Part shown: positions 1-10,793 of the stretch, one piece after another
Numbering within the stretch: position 1 is the stretch's first letter
Layout of the letters: the number at the start of each line of letters is the position of its first letter
NCBI GenBank assembly: GCA_029168955.1
Contig: JAPDOI010000021.1
Coordinates: 316,001 to 380,000, forward strand
Length of the DNA: 64,000 nt
DNA from: Aplectana chamaeleonis
Taxonomy: Eukaryota > Nematoda > Chromadorea > Rhabditida > Cosmocercidae
Reading direction: 5' to 3'
Notes under the pieces: generated by a model
The model's database searches: none
What the model was told of the DNA's origin: nothing
The model's input: only the letters and a program-made list of their open reading frames with translations
Program-made: the position numbers and the translations under genes

Positions 1-597
1 CTGGAGCAGATTTTTTGCTTTTCTCGGTAAAATTCTCCGTTGTCTGCCTTTTCATGTGCCCACATGTGCGGCAGGCTATCTTTATGTCCACAACAAAATA
101 TATTGGGGCAAAATAATTTCTAAGCCGAATCTATTTTTTCTTTTCTTTTCTGAGCCGATTCTATCATTTCCGCCGGAGGCAGAAATTCGGGGGTCTGGGG
201 GTGATGCCCCCAGCCAGCCGTCAGGGGAGCGGAGCCCGCAGGACGACTGGTGTAAAATAAAATGCCAAAGTATGTCTAATTATTACAAATTACGAGGATT
301 GATAAGAAAATTGAAATTTTCTCGTTTTTCCCGGACCGAACAAAATTTATGGTTGTGTCGACTGATAAGATTTGCATTACTCCTTTGTGTCCGCCATGCA
401 CCAATTTTATGAATCGCTGCTTTGCCGCTTTTCATTTTGCTTTTAGAGCAATCGATGAACACTTGTAGAGCCTAATGACTACTTTAGGAACTAAAAAATG
501 ACGGGTCATCAACCATTCATAAAAACCTTTGTTAATTGAAGGCGAGCGGACGCCTGCAACCAGCCGTCCTAAGTCGTTCTTGGCTTTCTGGGCTTTC
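1..597. other. Unassigned sequence
   Basis: I see no recognisable gene, tandem array or terminal repeat here. Short open frames exist but have no recognisable domain. The stretch ends where a degenerate minisatellite begins. Confidence 0.4.
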
Positions 598-850
598 GGC
601 GCATTCCCCACAGAGGTCCTTCAAACATTTTCAGCGTTTGGTGCACTTTCCACCAAAGTCCCTCACACTCTCCTCGCGCACTCCCAGTTGGGTTCCACAC
701 ACTTCTCTTGGCGATTGGCGCAATTCTATTTGAGTCCATCACACTCTTCGCGGCGCTCGGCGCACTCCCATTCGGGTCCCAGTCACTCTCCTCGGCGCAC
801 TCCCACTTAGGTCCCACACACTTTCTCTGGCGCTCTGCGCACTCACACCT
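598..850. repeat. Degenerate minisatellite, unit about 36-42 bp
   Basis: Six to seven imperfect direct copies of a unit resembling GGCGCACTCCCA followed by GGTCCCACACACTCTCC. Copies begin near 598, 640, 677, 717, 757, 795 and 837. The array keeps open frames on both strands, which I regard as a by-product of the repetition. It directly adjoins the LTR-like sequence that follows. Confidence 0.7.
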
Positions 851-854
851 GGTG

Positions 855-1570
855 TCGCGGACAGAGGGCCTGCCGGGTTCCTAGCTCGGCCTTGTCGCGG
901 CTACATCGGTGGTGATGTGTGTCTCTCGGCTAACAATGCCCTCCGGTACGGTCCCCTTTCAGGAAGGTACCTTTCATGTGGGGATCACCTGACCCTCAAA
1001 CGCGGGGGTGAATATGGGGGCTGTCCCAGGCCGCGTATTAGCGTATTACGAATAAGAAGACTGCACACGTGTTAATATATAACCCTTTTATCCTTATAGC
1101 ACTAATGCCTAAGGTGTCTACTGGGTTCGCCTTTACATACACTCAAGGTTCCGATTGGCTCAGCTCCCACAGCGCGTAGTATATAGCGTAGTCTACGACT
1201 GCGTAATATATGTAGCGTAGTATGTGGTGGCGTATTATCGCACCTCTCACACTAGTCAACCGCACATCCCTGTGACTAATACCAGAAGCCGTTGGGCCTC
1301 CGCCAACCTTCAAGCCGCTCGGTCTAGGCCGAGCTGGCGCCCAGATGCCGGCTTCCTCAGCTGGGGACGGAGCCCACGGTTCCGGGGTCACCCGGGAGGC
1401 CATCACTGCCGAAGCAGCGCAGTACCAGCGGGTACTGTAGGCCAATGCCATCCGGCGCCGGGCAGACCGCTGAACCGAGGACAGCCGCCTTATATAGGCA
1501 GCGCAGAGGAAGGGGGCAGGCACAGCGGTTGGCGCGGGCATGCCCCGATTCGAGCGATGTTCCAGAAACG
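855..1570 (-). mobile_element. Solo LTR (or LTR fragment) of a BEL/Pao-like retrotransposon
   Basis: This block is collinear with 27813-28600, sharing the GGCTAACAA..GCCCTCCGGTAC segment, CCTTTATCCTTATAGCACTA, GACCGCACATCCCTG-like sequence and the GC-rich block from about 1290. A shorter match lies at 22103-22450. Read on the minus strand it holds a TATATAAG box, as expected of an LTR promoter. It contains many GCGTANTA octamers, a signature of this element family in the window. No internal retroviral region adjoins it, so a solo LTR is the simplest reading. The exact ends are uncertain because the right edge diverges after about 1545. Confidence 0.65.
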
Positions 1571-1704
1571 GCTACCTTACGCCGCTTGAGTATTACGTAA
1601 TACTTAACTGCCATGAATTTAGGTCAATCGCTGCAGCTTTGAGCCAGTTCTTATTAAACATTCACCTTATTTTTTTGCAGAGGTGAAATGTCTCCAACCA
1701 AACT

Positions 1705-1895
1705 GGGTGCTATCTTAGCGGTGGGGGGCCACTGTCTGGGCGCACTTGGCCCCGCGCATTTTATCGTGCCGCACTAAATTTGAGCACCTACATGGGTTTT
1801 CCCTCCCCCGCACAAATCAGGAGTGATTGCGGCACGGAAAAATGGGCGTGGTCATGTGCGATACAACAGTGCCCCCCCCCGCTCAGATAGCACCC
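1705..1895. mobile_element. MITE with GGGTGCTAT termini
   Basis: The terminal inverted repeats begin GGGTGCTATCTTAGCGG and end in GCTCAGATAGCACCC, with G-rich and C-rich runs just inside. A second member lies at 14827-14997. No coding capacity is visible. Confidence 0.65.
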
Positions 1896-2164
1896 TAAAC
1901 TGATAGGAAATTCGGATATTGTTGGTAGATATTGTTTAGAAAATCCAGAGAATTTTATCGTATCGTTTAACAACTACTCATAGACAGTGGTAAATGTTAG
2001 TTTGAATACTCTTGTGATATAATGTGAAACGTCTTTTTCGTGGAAGTACATTGGCATAGCTTTGATCTATATAATACTATACAAAAAAAGGTCAAGAAAG
2101 CTGGAAGTGCCGCGAACGGTGGTTTGATTATTTTGGTCGAATATTCGAATTATTCGTATTCGAA

Positions 2165-2405
2165 TAATTCGATTATTCGGAAGAGTCAAATTTTCAAATA
2201 ACTCGTTTATTCGAATATTCGGAGAAGTCTATTTTTCGAATAATTCGTTTATTCGAATATTCGGAGAAGTCATTTTTTCGAATAATTCGTTTATTCGAAT
2301 ATTCGGAGAAGTCAATTCTTCGAATAATTCGTTTATTCGAATATTCGAAAGAGTCACTTTTCCGAATTATTCGTTTATTCGAATATTCGAAAATTTTTAT
2401 TCGTT
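2165..2405. repeat. 42-bp tandem array rich in TTCGAATA
   Basis: About five copies of a 42-bp AT-rich unit containing TTCGAATAATTCG, TTTATTCGAATATTCGG and AGAAGTC. Successive AGAAGTC landmarks lie about 42 bp apart. Because 42 is a multiple of three, an open frame runs through it on the minus strand encoding a 14-residue periodic peptide, which I treat as fortuitous. The array abuts the truncated end of the CR1-like element that follows. Confidence 0.85.
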
Positions 2406-2672
2406 TGATATACTCTAGTAAATACCTTGGAGAAATATTCCGCGAACATTTCGCATTTTTGCCGATCATCGATAATGACTTCGCCCTCTTCATCTTTAAG
2501 AGATGTGATACCCTTACGCGTTTTCATCTTTGCATTCATGTACTTGAAGAAGTTTTTTCGATTTCCCGAGCAAATAAGGCGTTTTTCGCAGTTCTTGGCA
2601 AATCGTTTACATTCTTTTTCGAAATCCCTAGCACATTTGCTGAAGGCAACGCGCCCACCTGGCTGAAAGCGG

Positions 2673-3597
2673 TCACGCCAGAGGAAGTTGCAGGTGTGGT
2701 GGAAAGTTTTTGGTCTTAGGGCCATGTTTCCGAAGTGGAACACATTTCTCTATTACAAGGTGGACATAGGAAATGAAGGCTTCATACACCTCGTTTATAT
2801 TGCGGCACGTGCAAAAGAGTTCATCCCAGTTTGTTCCTATCAACCAGAGATTTACTTGGTCCCAATTGGCTCTGCGAAAATCGAAATTACGAGCTGTTTT
2901 GGGAACATCAGGTTGACATGCGATTTCAAAGGCTATGCTACAGTGGTCGCTTGTAGAGAAATTTGGCTGAACCTCCCAATCAGTAATTAAAGTGAGGTCA
3001 TTGCATAAGATCAAATCCAGGACATTGCGCCCGTGAGTGGGCTCAAAATTCAGACATGATAGACCAGAACTGGTAAGAAAATTATCAAATGAAGCATTAA
3101 ATAGCATACCGAAATCTCCAGAAGAACTTGTATAATTGAAATCACCAACGACTATGGAAGGGAATTGCACCGTACACCAGTCAGCTACAGTCTCTAACAA
3201 TTCGAGAGAGTCCCCACTACTCGTTGCTGGCTGCAATCAAGCAGAAACAGGGACCAAATTGAAACACAACATCAAGAAACAAAAGCTCACAACAGAAGTT
3301 AAAGGATTTGGGTATGGATTGAGCAATTCTAGTAGTATTCTTTACAACGATTGCGACACCACCACCAGTAACGCCCGATATTCGGTCGCATCTATACACC
3401 ACATAACAGCCATCTAGTGCTAGGAGTGAGTCCGGGTCGTCCTCAGTGAGCCAGGTTTCGGTTATAATAACTATATCGGGAAACGAATAGTTGAGCAGTG
3501 TGTTCAGAGAGGCTAATTTGTTCCTAATAGATCGAGAACTGAAATATACACAGTTCAGGCTACCCTTTGCCACTGAGGCCGACTCGCTCACACTCAC
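2673..3597 (-). pseudogene. APE-type endonuclease domain of the CR1-like element
   Basis: Two overlapping frames (3597-3217, then 3236-2673) together give an exonuclease/endonuclease/phosphatase fold. It starts CVYFSSRSIRNKLASLNTLL, then has PDIVIITETWL with the metal-binding Glu, GGGVAIVVK, VVGDFNY with the Asp-x-Asn pair, and STSDHCSIAFE with the catalytic Asp-His. In LINEs this domain nicks target DNA to prime reverse transcription. A frameshift near 3220-3236 breaks it. The region from 2743 down to about 2410 is the EN-RT linker (RKNFFKYMNAKMKTRKGI..), and no RT motif follows. Confidence 0.8.
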
Positions 3598-3609
3598 TGT
3601 GATGGGGAG

Positions 3610-5280
3610 CAGGGCTGTGCGTAATTACGAATTACGGTTTACGATTTACGAATTACGGCCGTTTTTGGCGATTTTTTTACGATTTACGATTTACGAAATT
3701 TCGACCTAAAATCGTAACAAGTCGTAACAAATCGTAACAAATCGTGAAAATGCGACTGGGGAGAACAACTCAGGCGATTCTCGGCCTCGAGACGACTGAC
3801 AGTTCGGCTCGTTCTGTCAATCTGCGAATCGACTTCGGTTGCTGTCCGAGCCACTGTTGCTGCTTTCCGGGCCACTGTTGTTGTTGTCCGAGCTCCTGTA
3901 GTTCGCCCGAACAGCAACAGCAGAAATTGAGAGCAAGAGCCAAACTGTCAAGCGGCCCCGATTCTGTTCGATGGGGCTCAGAGCCGAGAATCTTCAGAGA
4001 ATATAAAGTTGCTGTCTACAGCATGGTTAAAATTAACTGTTTTGCATTTCCAGCATTTGATTGTTCTTTCCAATTTCAACATGCTGTGAAAGTTTTCTCT
4101 GCTGTGAAAGGCATTTTCAGGCGGGCGCAGTTAACAGCAGAGAGGTCGGTTATGGCAAAATATAGTTGTTGATAATGAGATTCCCTAACGATCGACTGCT
4201 CCGCTTTTCACACCGACCGCCTCTAATTTGTTATTGGGTTCCAACCCTTCTTTGTTCCATAAACGAGCCAAGTCGGTGGAGCGGTGGAAAATATCTTCTT
4301 TGTTTTTTTACCCATCTTGAAAACGGTCCCATTCTGATTCCAATGATGTCTCTGGAATCGTACAAGACCTTCTGGGAACGAATTTATGGTCCTTCAAAAA
4401 TTGAGCTAGGGAAGCATTGTGGACGAGTTGTCCGGGGCTTGTAACTTCCGTCTTTTGCAGCCAATGTATGCGAGCTGACCTGAGTAAAGAGATAAGTTGA
4501 GAATGAAGGGAAGAACGGGGCTTTTGATCGGAAACCATCGCTCATCTCACGTTCTCGATTGTTCCATTGTTCACGTCGCGGGGCGGAAAGGGGCCGGACG
4601 TGCCTAGAGCGGCGGGGTTTGCCCACTTTTCTAAGCAGTTTTGCGGCTCCTGGGTAGCTTTTCGTCTTGTTTCTTCGACGCTGTTCTGCTTCTGAGAGCC
4701 ACGAGAAGCGTTTGCCTAGGAAAATTCGAGGATGAAGTTTATCGTGAACAGTGCCTCAACAAGTGTGTATCCTTCCCTTGACAGATATGGCCTTCAACTC
4801 TCGAACACCGCATTTTTTCCTAACACAGTGTTTCCCTCCTTGGCTTTCACCGAACTGTATTTCATATAGCGATGATTCTTTGTATTTCCATATTCAAGAG
4901 TAGGGCAAAACGTGGCACAGGTTCGGTACTTGATCAAGCTTAAAATTTTACTGTTCTGTAAAGTTGTTTCTATCCCACGTACGTTCACTGAAATTTTTTT
5001 CAATACTGCTCAGAACCGTGTTATTTTCAAACCAAACCACAAGCCCTACCTTTGATGTGAAAACACCTCATCACTAAAATGTTTCCACATCAAAGGTAGG
5101 GCTTGAGGTTTTGTTTGAAGATAACTCGGCACTTTAGTGATGAGGTGTTTCCATATCGAATAAGGTTTAGGCCATGTGTGTGATTATTCATTATCTGTTA
5201 CGAATTACGAATTACGAGGAATTTGAAAAATTACGATTTACGATTTACGAAATAACAAAATTCAGTTACGCACAGCCCTG
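3610..5280. mobile_element. Non-autonomous hAT element, 1671 bp, with exact 8-bp TSD
   Basis: Perfect terminal inverted repeats CAGGGCTGTGCGTAA and TTACGCACAGCCCTG bound the element. They are flanked by the 8-bp duplication ATGGGGAG at 3602-3609 and 5281-5288. CAGGG termini and an 8-bp TSD are the hallmark of hAT elements. Inside each end are runs of (A)TTACGATTTACG-type repeats, plausible subterminal binding sites. No transposase frame is visible. It carries an older MITE at 3769-3999 and interleaved inverted repeats near 5037-5155. Confidence 0.9.
3769..3999. mobile_element. MITE with CTCAGGCGATTC termini, diverged copy
   Basis: Begins CTCAGGCGATTCTCGGCC and ends in CAGAGCCGAGAATCTTCAGAG, an imperfect inverted match. 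The interior has the same GACAGTTCGGCTCGTTCT and GAGCCAAACTGTCA segments as the better-preserved copy at 63339-63522. It lies inside the hAT element at 3610-5280. Confidence 0.6.
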
Positions 5281-5301
5281 ATGGGGAGAAGCGAGTGGGA
5301 G

Positions 5302-5456
5302 GGGACATGGTCTCTCTACACACCGAGGGAGGTGATGTCTGGCCTTCCGCGGCTTTAATTCCACTCGGGACCACTTTGCTTGCATTGAGTGGCGTGACGT
5401 ATCGAACTGCAAAAACGGGACAACTCCTCCCCATGTGTGTAGAGAGACCCTGTCCC
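5302..5456. mobile_element. 155-bp MITE with GGGACAGG termini
   Basis: Starts GGGACATGGTCTCTCTACAC and ends GTGTGTAGAGAGACCCTGTCCC. It is flanked by AGTGGGAG (5294-5301 and 5457-5464), extendable to 9 bp if the first G is assigned to the duplication. A copy of the same length (60608-60762) has an unambiguous 9-bp TSD, suggesting a Mutator-type transposase. It truncates the CR1-like ORF1. Confidence 0.85.
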
Positions 5457-6233
5457 AGTGGGAGGGTGGGTCGCCCGAGGGGTGGAGACCGACGGGGCGG
5501 CCTCGTCCCCCGCAAGCGGACTCGGCCCTCCCTTTTTTGGGATCTCGCTTCTGCTCATCACCTTTCCTTTGTAAATCACCGCATCCTCCTCCGACCTGCG
5601 AGCTTCGCGGAGCTTAGCTCGCAATTCCGAACTGTACGACGGGCGTACGTATACATTTTCCCAGTCACTGGAACGTTTTAGCTTATAGCTGCTGCGTAGT
5701 AGTTGAATGGCGTCGTGATGATTGGCGAAGGCGACCTTCACCGGACGCTTCTTCTCCTTATCAAAGGATCCAATCCGGTACACAGTCGTCGGGATGGCGT
5801 CTACCTCTAGATGATCGAGCAGGGCCCTCACGGTTTTCTCGTCGGCCTCCCTCCGGCTGTGTGCCGGCAAATCGCTCTCCTCTACCATACCCATAATCAG
5901 GACCTGAGAAGGAATCACCGGAACGGCTCGCTGAACTGCGTCACCGGCGGCAGGTGCTGGTGGCGCCACTCCTCTCATCTTCGTCAGCTCACCAACGGCT
6001 TCCGTTATCGAGCGGATCAGGGGCTGCAAGGCATCTGCGATAGTCTTCACCATTTGTTCGACCAGAACATTCATCGCATCCTTCACAGTCTCGTTGATCA
6101 TCTCTTGAATCTCGGCTCTCTGTTTGGCTTGCATGGTGACAGGATGCTCGATCGTACGATACCTCAAATTTGGGTAATTAAACATCATGAACGGTCTTTG
6201 CGACATTCCATTTGAGAGCGTTTTCGCGTTCAC
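5457..6233 (-). pseudogene. ORF1 (Gag-like) of the CR1-like element
   Basis: The frame opens near the 5' end at 6233 and runs into the inserted MITE at 5456. The N-terminal third is a predicted coiled coil, rich in E, I, L and V (QAKQRAEIQEMINETVKDA and following). Then comes a proline/alanine linker and a domain resembling the RRM plus C-terminal domain of LINE ORF1 proteins (TVYRIGSFDKEKKRPVKVAF, then NVYVRPSYSSELRAKLREAR). By family knowledge such proteins trimerise and bind element RNA. The end is basic and proline rich. It is a relic because the MITE truncates it. The RRM assignment is inferred from the pattern of hydrophobic and basic residues. Confidence 0.65.
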
Positions 6234-6605
6234 CCGCCGCTGTGCTCGTTCTCGCCAGCACGCATTTCAGCTCGAACGTAAATTTACATCGAAATCTAAC
6301 GTGCTGCATTCGTTTGCGTTCAGGGTCATCCAAATTTGGAATAAATTACCATCAGAAGTCGTTGAGGCCGTAAACTTTCCTGTTTTTAAAAGCAAGCTGT
6401 CCCACTTTAATCTAAGGTCATTTCATGGGGCAGATGGCCGCTCCTTGTGCTGAAGCTTTAAACACAGGGTGCTATTCCGTACGAGTGTTATATTTGCTTT
6501 TTGTTCGGTTTGTCTGCGTACGCAGGTTACCGTATTTAACCATCTATACATACATTCCGTATGTTTTTTTTGAAAAATAAAGCTATTGAATTGAATTGAA
6601 TCTAA
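6187..6605 (+). pseudogene. 3' end of a CR1-like LINE with TTGAA tail
   Basis: The frame 6187-6453 encodes the typical C-terminal tail of CR1/Jockey-type RT proteins: FAFRVIQIWNKLPSEVV followed by FKSKLSHFNLRSF. After the stop, a 3' untranslated stretch ends in AATAAAGCTATTGAATTGAATTGAA, a polyadenylation-like signal plus a short tandem tail, as LINEs of this type have. The element is severely 5' truncated. It lies head to head with the ORF1 relic, overlapping it near 6190-6230. Confidence 0.75.
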
Positions 6606-6699
6606 CTCGGTCGTGGACCAACTAGCTCGTGCTCTGCGAAGTTGCTAAACGCTCACTCGAGCTTTACCGTTAACATGGCTTGCACTGTAGACACTGATT

Positions 6700-8980
6700 T
6701 TATTTGATTATTCAACGTCGTGCAGGAATGCATTTGTACGGCTGCGGGATCGCAGAGGACTCAATCTTTGGCTTGTGCGCCCACCAAGACCGCCAAAGAC
6801 AATTCCGAAGATGCGTTCTACGAGGAACTCAATACGTTGCTGTCCAGGATACCTTGATAACATGCTGTTGTCCTACAGAATCGACGCAAACGCGAAGATG
6901 GGACTTGATCAGGAATCCGAAGTACTCGGTAAATGGTTCTATCCAGTGGAGCAAACATCGGATAATGGCCATCGCCTCATCGACTTGTGTGAACGCAGTG
7001 CTCCGATTATTGCATCGACAGTCAAGATGAATCATCGCCGCCATCAGCTCACGTGGCAGGGACCACCCCACCTATCTCTGGTAGAGCAGCGGAAGCGGAA
7101 GATGGCAACTTTTAAACTACAGCTCGACTATGTGCTGACAAGGAATATTCCAGTATCGGACATTCGAAGATCTAGAGCTGTGTGGGATGTCGCATTCGAT
7201 TCGGATCACCGTCCTGTTCTGTTGAACTTCATTGCGAGGATTCATAAGAGGAAGCGAGGGGCTCAGCCTCTCCAGAGGATTGACATGACAAGTCTCAGAG
7301 ATGAAGAGTGCAGAAGGAATTTTCGACAACGCGTTTCTATTCACATCGGAGTACGGACTAAGAAGAAACTTTGCGACGCGGATTCTTTTGTCAAGTGCAT
7401 CCAGGACGCTTCGAAAGAGGCACTCCCGGTTGTACAGCCTAAGAAGAAGTTCGCCTATGTCCCCGAGGAAACAACATCTACTTATAACAGAGTATGTGCT
7501 CTCCGTACTGCAGGAAACTTCGTGGATGAGAAGCGTTTTGCGAGAAAGTTGCGTCGTCAGCTTCAAGGCGACCGTGAACGAGAATGGACGTGTAGAGCTA
7601 TGAAGGTCAAGAAGGCTCAGGATGACAAGAATCCAAGGAAAGCCTACACGTGGCTGCGACAGTATAGCAGGAAGACGAAAAGTTGTTCTCCTGTCCTTAA
7701 CACTACCAATGGAGTTGCAGTTGGTGATGCGACGCTGCCAATGTGCAGGGATTACCTCAGTTAGCCTCTGAATCGTCCACCATCATCTGTAAAGTCTGTC
7801 CGATCGGAATTGTCCGCCCACGCGGTCGGCATGCGTGTCGAGCGGTCGTGACGTGGACATTTATGGACATGTAAATCGATTAGCAGGAGCATTAAATAAA
7901 TATTGAATAATAACCCGTTTAGCTCTTTGCAGTCCTGCAAAGGCTGGTCAGAGAGAAATGCCCCCACGGCAGCGCGGCACGCACACCGCATGGGCGGACA
8001 GTCTCGTCCAGACAGATTACCTGAGCTCCCGAATGTTCAGAGAGCACATTACGATGTCAGTGAGGAACCGCCGACTGATGCTAAAGTTTTGAATTGTGTC
8101 CGGGAAATGAAGAATGGAAAGGCAGGTGGATATGACAACATCACTGCTAAAATGCTGAAAGCTTTCCCTTTGTCTGAGATTCGTGAAATGACCAACACTA
8201 TCCGTGCCATATGGATGAGCGAAAGGATATTCTAGTCGTGGAGACATGCGATCATCAAGCCTCTTCACGAGAAGCTACCTGTCACGGATCCTAAGAACTA
8301 CAGAGGAATCTCTCTACTTCGTGTCATGTGCAAGGTTTTAGAACGTGTCATTCTCGAGCGACTTATCAAACATCGTGAAGAAACGAAGAGCAAGCCGGAT
8401 TTCGACCTGGAAGATCGACCATCGACCAAGTGTTCATCGTGGAAACAGCAATTGAATCTTGGCAGTGGTATTCGAAGCCATTACAGCTTGCTTTTTTGAA
8501 CTTTGAAGCCGCATTCGACTCTCCTCATCGTGATCAATTGCTGAACGCTCCGCGAGCCGATGGAGTCCCGGAAAAGTATATTCGACTAATCGAGGACATG
8601 AACAAAGGAACAGGAGCAGCAGTACGTACGCCTGTCGGATTTACGTCAGCTTTCGAGGTGAAAACAGGAGTAAGGCTTCGTTCCCGATCAGGGATGAGCG
8701 GAATTCCGCGTTTCGCGTTCCCAAACCCGCAGATTCGCGCGTTTTTGGCATTCCGCATTCCGAAAACCCAAGAAAACGCTACGGAATGCGAAAATATCGG
8801 GTCACCTGAGACGGAGGAAAACATCAGATGAATTCTGAATTATTTCGCGTTGCGAGAACCGCATTTCCGCGCATTTTCAGACGTTTCGCGCCCGATTTCC
8901 GAAACCCGAAAAAAGAATTTCTTTTCCGAAAACCGATTTCTGAAATTCCGTATTTATATTCGCTCATCGCTGTTCCCGAT
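6700..8980 (+). pseudogene. RTE-type non-LTR retrotransposon relic (endonuclease and partial RT)
   Basis: The frame 6775-7764 reads as the C-terminal half of an RTE endonuclease and the linker. Diagnostic stretches are GKWFYPVEQTSDNGHRLIDL, MNHRRHQLTWQGP, QLDYVLTRNIPVSDIRRSR and FDSDHRPVLLNF (terminal Asp-His pair). RT-like pieces follow in shifting frames: NGKAGGYDNITAKMLKAF (about 8120-8170), NYRGISLLRVMCKVLERVI (about 8295-8350), then LAFLNFEAAFDSPHRDQLLN (about 8480-8545, catalytic Asp region) and GVPEKYIRLIEDMN. Stops and frameshifts occur near 8235 and 8500, and a hAT MITE interrupts it at 8689. No YxDD box is visible. By family knowledge these proteins carry out target-primed reverse transcription. 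Confidence 0.85.
8689..8972. mobile_element. hAT-type MITE, 284 bp, exact 8-bp TSD
   Basis: Starts CAGGGATGAGCGGAAT and ends ATTCGCTCATCGCTG. It is flanked by TTCCCGAT at 8681-8688 and 8973-8980. It lies in the reverse-transcriptase part of the RTE relic. The interior is rich in TTCCG and TTTCGCG motifs and has no protein signature. Confidence 0.85.
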
Positions 8981-9510
8981 GTGGCCGCTCCAGATGGGCG
9001 GGCGGCGGCCTCCGCTATCGACAGAATTCGCCGCCTCCACCGGCCGGCGCTCTCTTGGATTGATTCGCGGGCCACCTCACCATCTTCGTCAGGTTTTCAG
9101 CACGCACTTTCATTCTGCTCTCTCCGTTTTCTAAATACGTAATAATGTGTGACTACTTTACCATGCAAAGAGAGGACCATATTTTAAAGCAGTTAGGACA
9201 ATTTGTAACCGGATTGATACAATGATTGCCATGAATCTGCTTCCGATAAATCTTTTGAAGTGCATTTTGACACTTCAAAATTTGTGTCTCTACATTTTCC
9301 GTCTCAATTTTGGGAGGTTTTCAGATCAAATCAGTTTTCAGGTCGATTGCAATGGTGATCTGTCATCAGTGACGACAGTTTTTTTCTTGCTATCAAACTT
9401 TCGATTTCCCGATTCCAAATTTTCCGAACGAAGGAATATATTCCACGATTTTCTCCGTTTGATTCGGGCAGTATTTATTTTAAGATTAATGTTGTCTTAA
9501 CGGAAACACG
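8981..9510. other. Unassigned sequence
   Basis: I recognise no gene here. The first part may be decayed RTE sequence, and the rest is AT-rich without visible repeats. Confidence 0.3.
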
Positions 9511-9690
9511 TATAGTTCAGTTCCGCAATCGCGTTCAGTCCTCATTATCACAATCGTAGAAGCGAAGCGGTTGTTTTTAAAAAATCAACCATGAAAACGA
9601 AGAAATCATTCTCAAAACAACCGCTTCGCTTCTACGATTTTGATAATGAGACTTTGCGGACTGAACGCGATTGCGGAACTAGATCATATA
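9511..9690. repeat. Foldback element, arms about 65 bp
   Basis: The left arm contains TTCCGCAATCGCGTTCAGTC and TCGTAGAAGCGAAGCGGTTG. The right arm contains their complements in reverse order, CAACCGCTTCGCTTCTACGA and GACTGAACGCGATTGCGGAA, with a short insertion in one arm. A short related segment lies near 32205-32245. Confidence 0.8.
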
Positions 9691-9827
9691 GCCTAGGCCG
9701 CTCATTTTGAGCTGGCCGAAGCAAGGCTTACCGGGCTTATCATGTCAAAACCTCCTTATCACTGTTATATTTTGCCATCATCGGCCGCTCCGCTGCTAAC
9801 TCTCCCCGGACTCATCCTAGCAACCTA

Positions 9828-10076
9828 CAGGCCATAAAACGGCCAATGTCTCACCGTCGACTGCGTACCACGCGCTGCGCGACCGCACGCGCGTCGGAAG
9901 CAGACGGGTTTTGGCCGCCGCGCGACGAGTTTTGGCCGCCGCGCGACGTTTCGGCCGCCGCGCGGCGGCCGAAACTCGTCGCGCCGCGGCCAAAACTCGT
10001 CTGCTTCCGACGCACGTGCGGTCGCGCAGCGCGTGGTACGCAGTCGACGGTGAGTCATTGGCCGTTTTATGGCCTG
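9828..10076. mobile_element. Hairpin MITE, TA duplication, termini CAGGCCATAAAACGGCC
   Basis: Termini CAGGCCATAAAACGGCC and GGCCGTTTTATGGCCTG are each flanked by TA (9826-9827, 10077-10078), the duplication typical of Tc1/mariner-type transposition. Almost the whole element is one inverted repeat centred near 9960, with a GC-rich core of GCCGCCGCG motifs. A second copy is at 46949-47160. Confidence 0.9.
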
Positions 10077-10172
10077 TAAGCTGTATATTCTCTGTAAAAA
10101 TCTTAATTCTCACGACTCATGGCGCGAGCGGCTCGCGCGATGCTGTTCCCTCCGTCCGTAAAGCCATTGATG

Positions 10173-10780
10173 GTAGCTCTGACAGCCATCGTTAGCGAAG
10201 GCGTTGAGCATCCCGTTGATCGAAAACAGCACCCTCGTTTGCGACCCCGTAAGAGATTCGGGAAATTTAGGGTCGGAGGGTCGCCGATTTGGAGAATCAG
10301 TAGGCGGAGCTCGGAATCGGAGGTGGCGTTAACCAACGCGTGTTGGGGGCTAGACCGATTCATTTCATTGTCAAGTGTGCACTCCTCGGGCTCTGCCTTC
10401 GAGTTGAGTGGACTGTGAGTACCTGCACTTGCCTGCTCTTGCATCAACACGGGTGCTCTATCCTGGGAGGAGGCAAGAGGCGGAGCATTCATACGATTGA
10501 TTGATTAATTTCTGATGAGCGCCCGGTTAGTGGCCAGGTGGGTGCATAGCGGCTGGCATAGGAAAGTCGCCCAGTGGCGTGTGTGGCGTTATCGATTGTG
10601 TCTCGTGGTTTAGCATCCCGTTCAGTGTCGCGTTTGCCATCGGAGGGTTGCCCCGTCCATTCAGTGACGTCATCAGTTGTTTAGCATCCCGTTCACCCAA
10701 TCGTTATTTACGGCGTTCTTATGTGTTGTTTTCGATCAACGGGATGCTCAACGCCTTCGCTAACGATGGCTGTTAGAGGC
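10173..10780. mobile_element. Inverted-repeat element with GTTAGCGAAGGCGTTGAGCA arms
   Basis: Arms of about 55 bp at 10176-10232 and 10723-10780 are near-perfect inverted copies. The interior repeats TTAGCATCCCGTTCA near 10610 and 10681, echoing the arm sequence. A truncated copy sharing the interior and right arm is at 11803-12410. No coding signature is visible. Confidence 0.8.
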
Positions 10781-10793
10781 AGCAACACGCTTA

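Larger units (their letters stand above)
2406..6233 (-). mobile_element. CR1-like non-LTR retrotransposon, lacking RT and split by two DNA transposons
   Basis: Read on the minus strand, the parts are an ORF1 with a nucleic-acid-binding look (from 6233), an APE-type endonuclease (from 3597) and the linker that normally precedes the reverse transcriptase (2743 to about 2410). The RT and 3' end are missing: the sequence stops at the 42-bp array. Two later insertions, a 1671-bp hAT element (3610-5280) and a 155-bp MITE (5302-5456), separate ORF1 from the endonuclease. With both insertions and one copy of each duplication removed, the two frames abut but are offset. Confidence 0.75.

Noticed and set aside
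529..817. Ser/His/Pro-rich frames on both strands
   Set aside because: They follow the degenerate minisatellite, with no domain or splice context.
2194..2493. Open frame encoding a 14-residue repeat (SNKRIIRK-type)
   Set aside because: It is produced by the 42-bp tandem array, whose length is a multiple of three. No other sign of a gene.
9817..10195. Arg/Ala-rich open frames on both strands
   Set aside because: They lie in a GC-rich, self-complementary MITE. Near-identical proteins from both strands reflect the palindrome.
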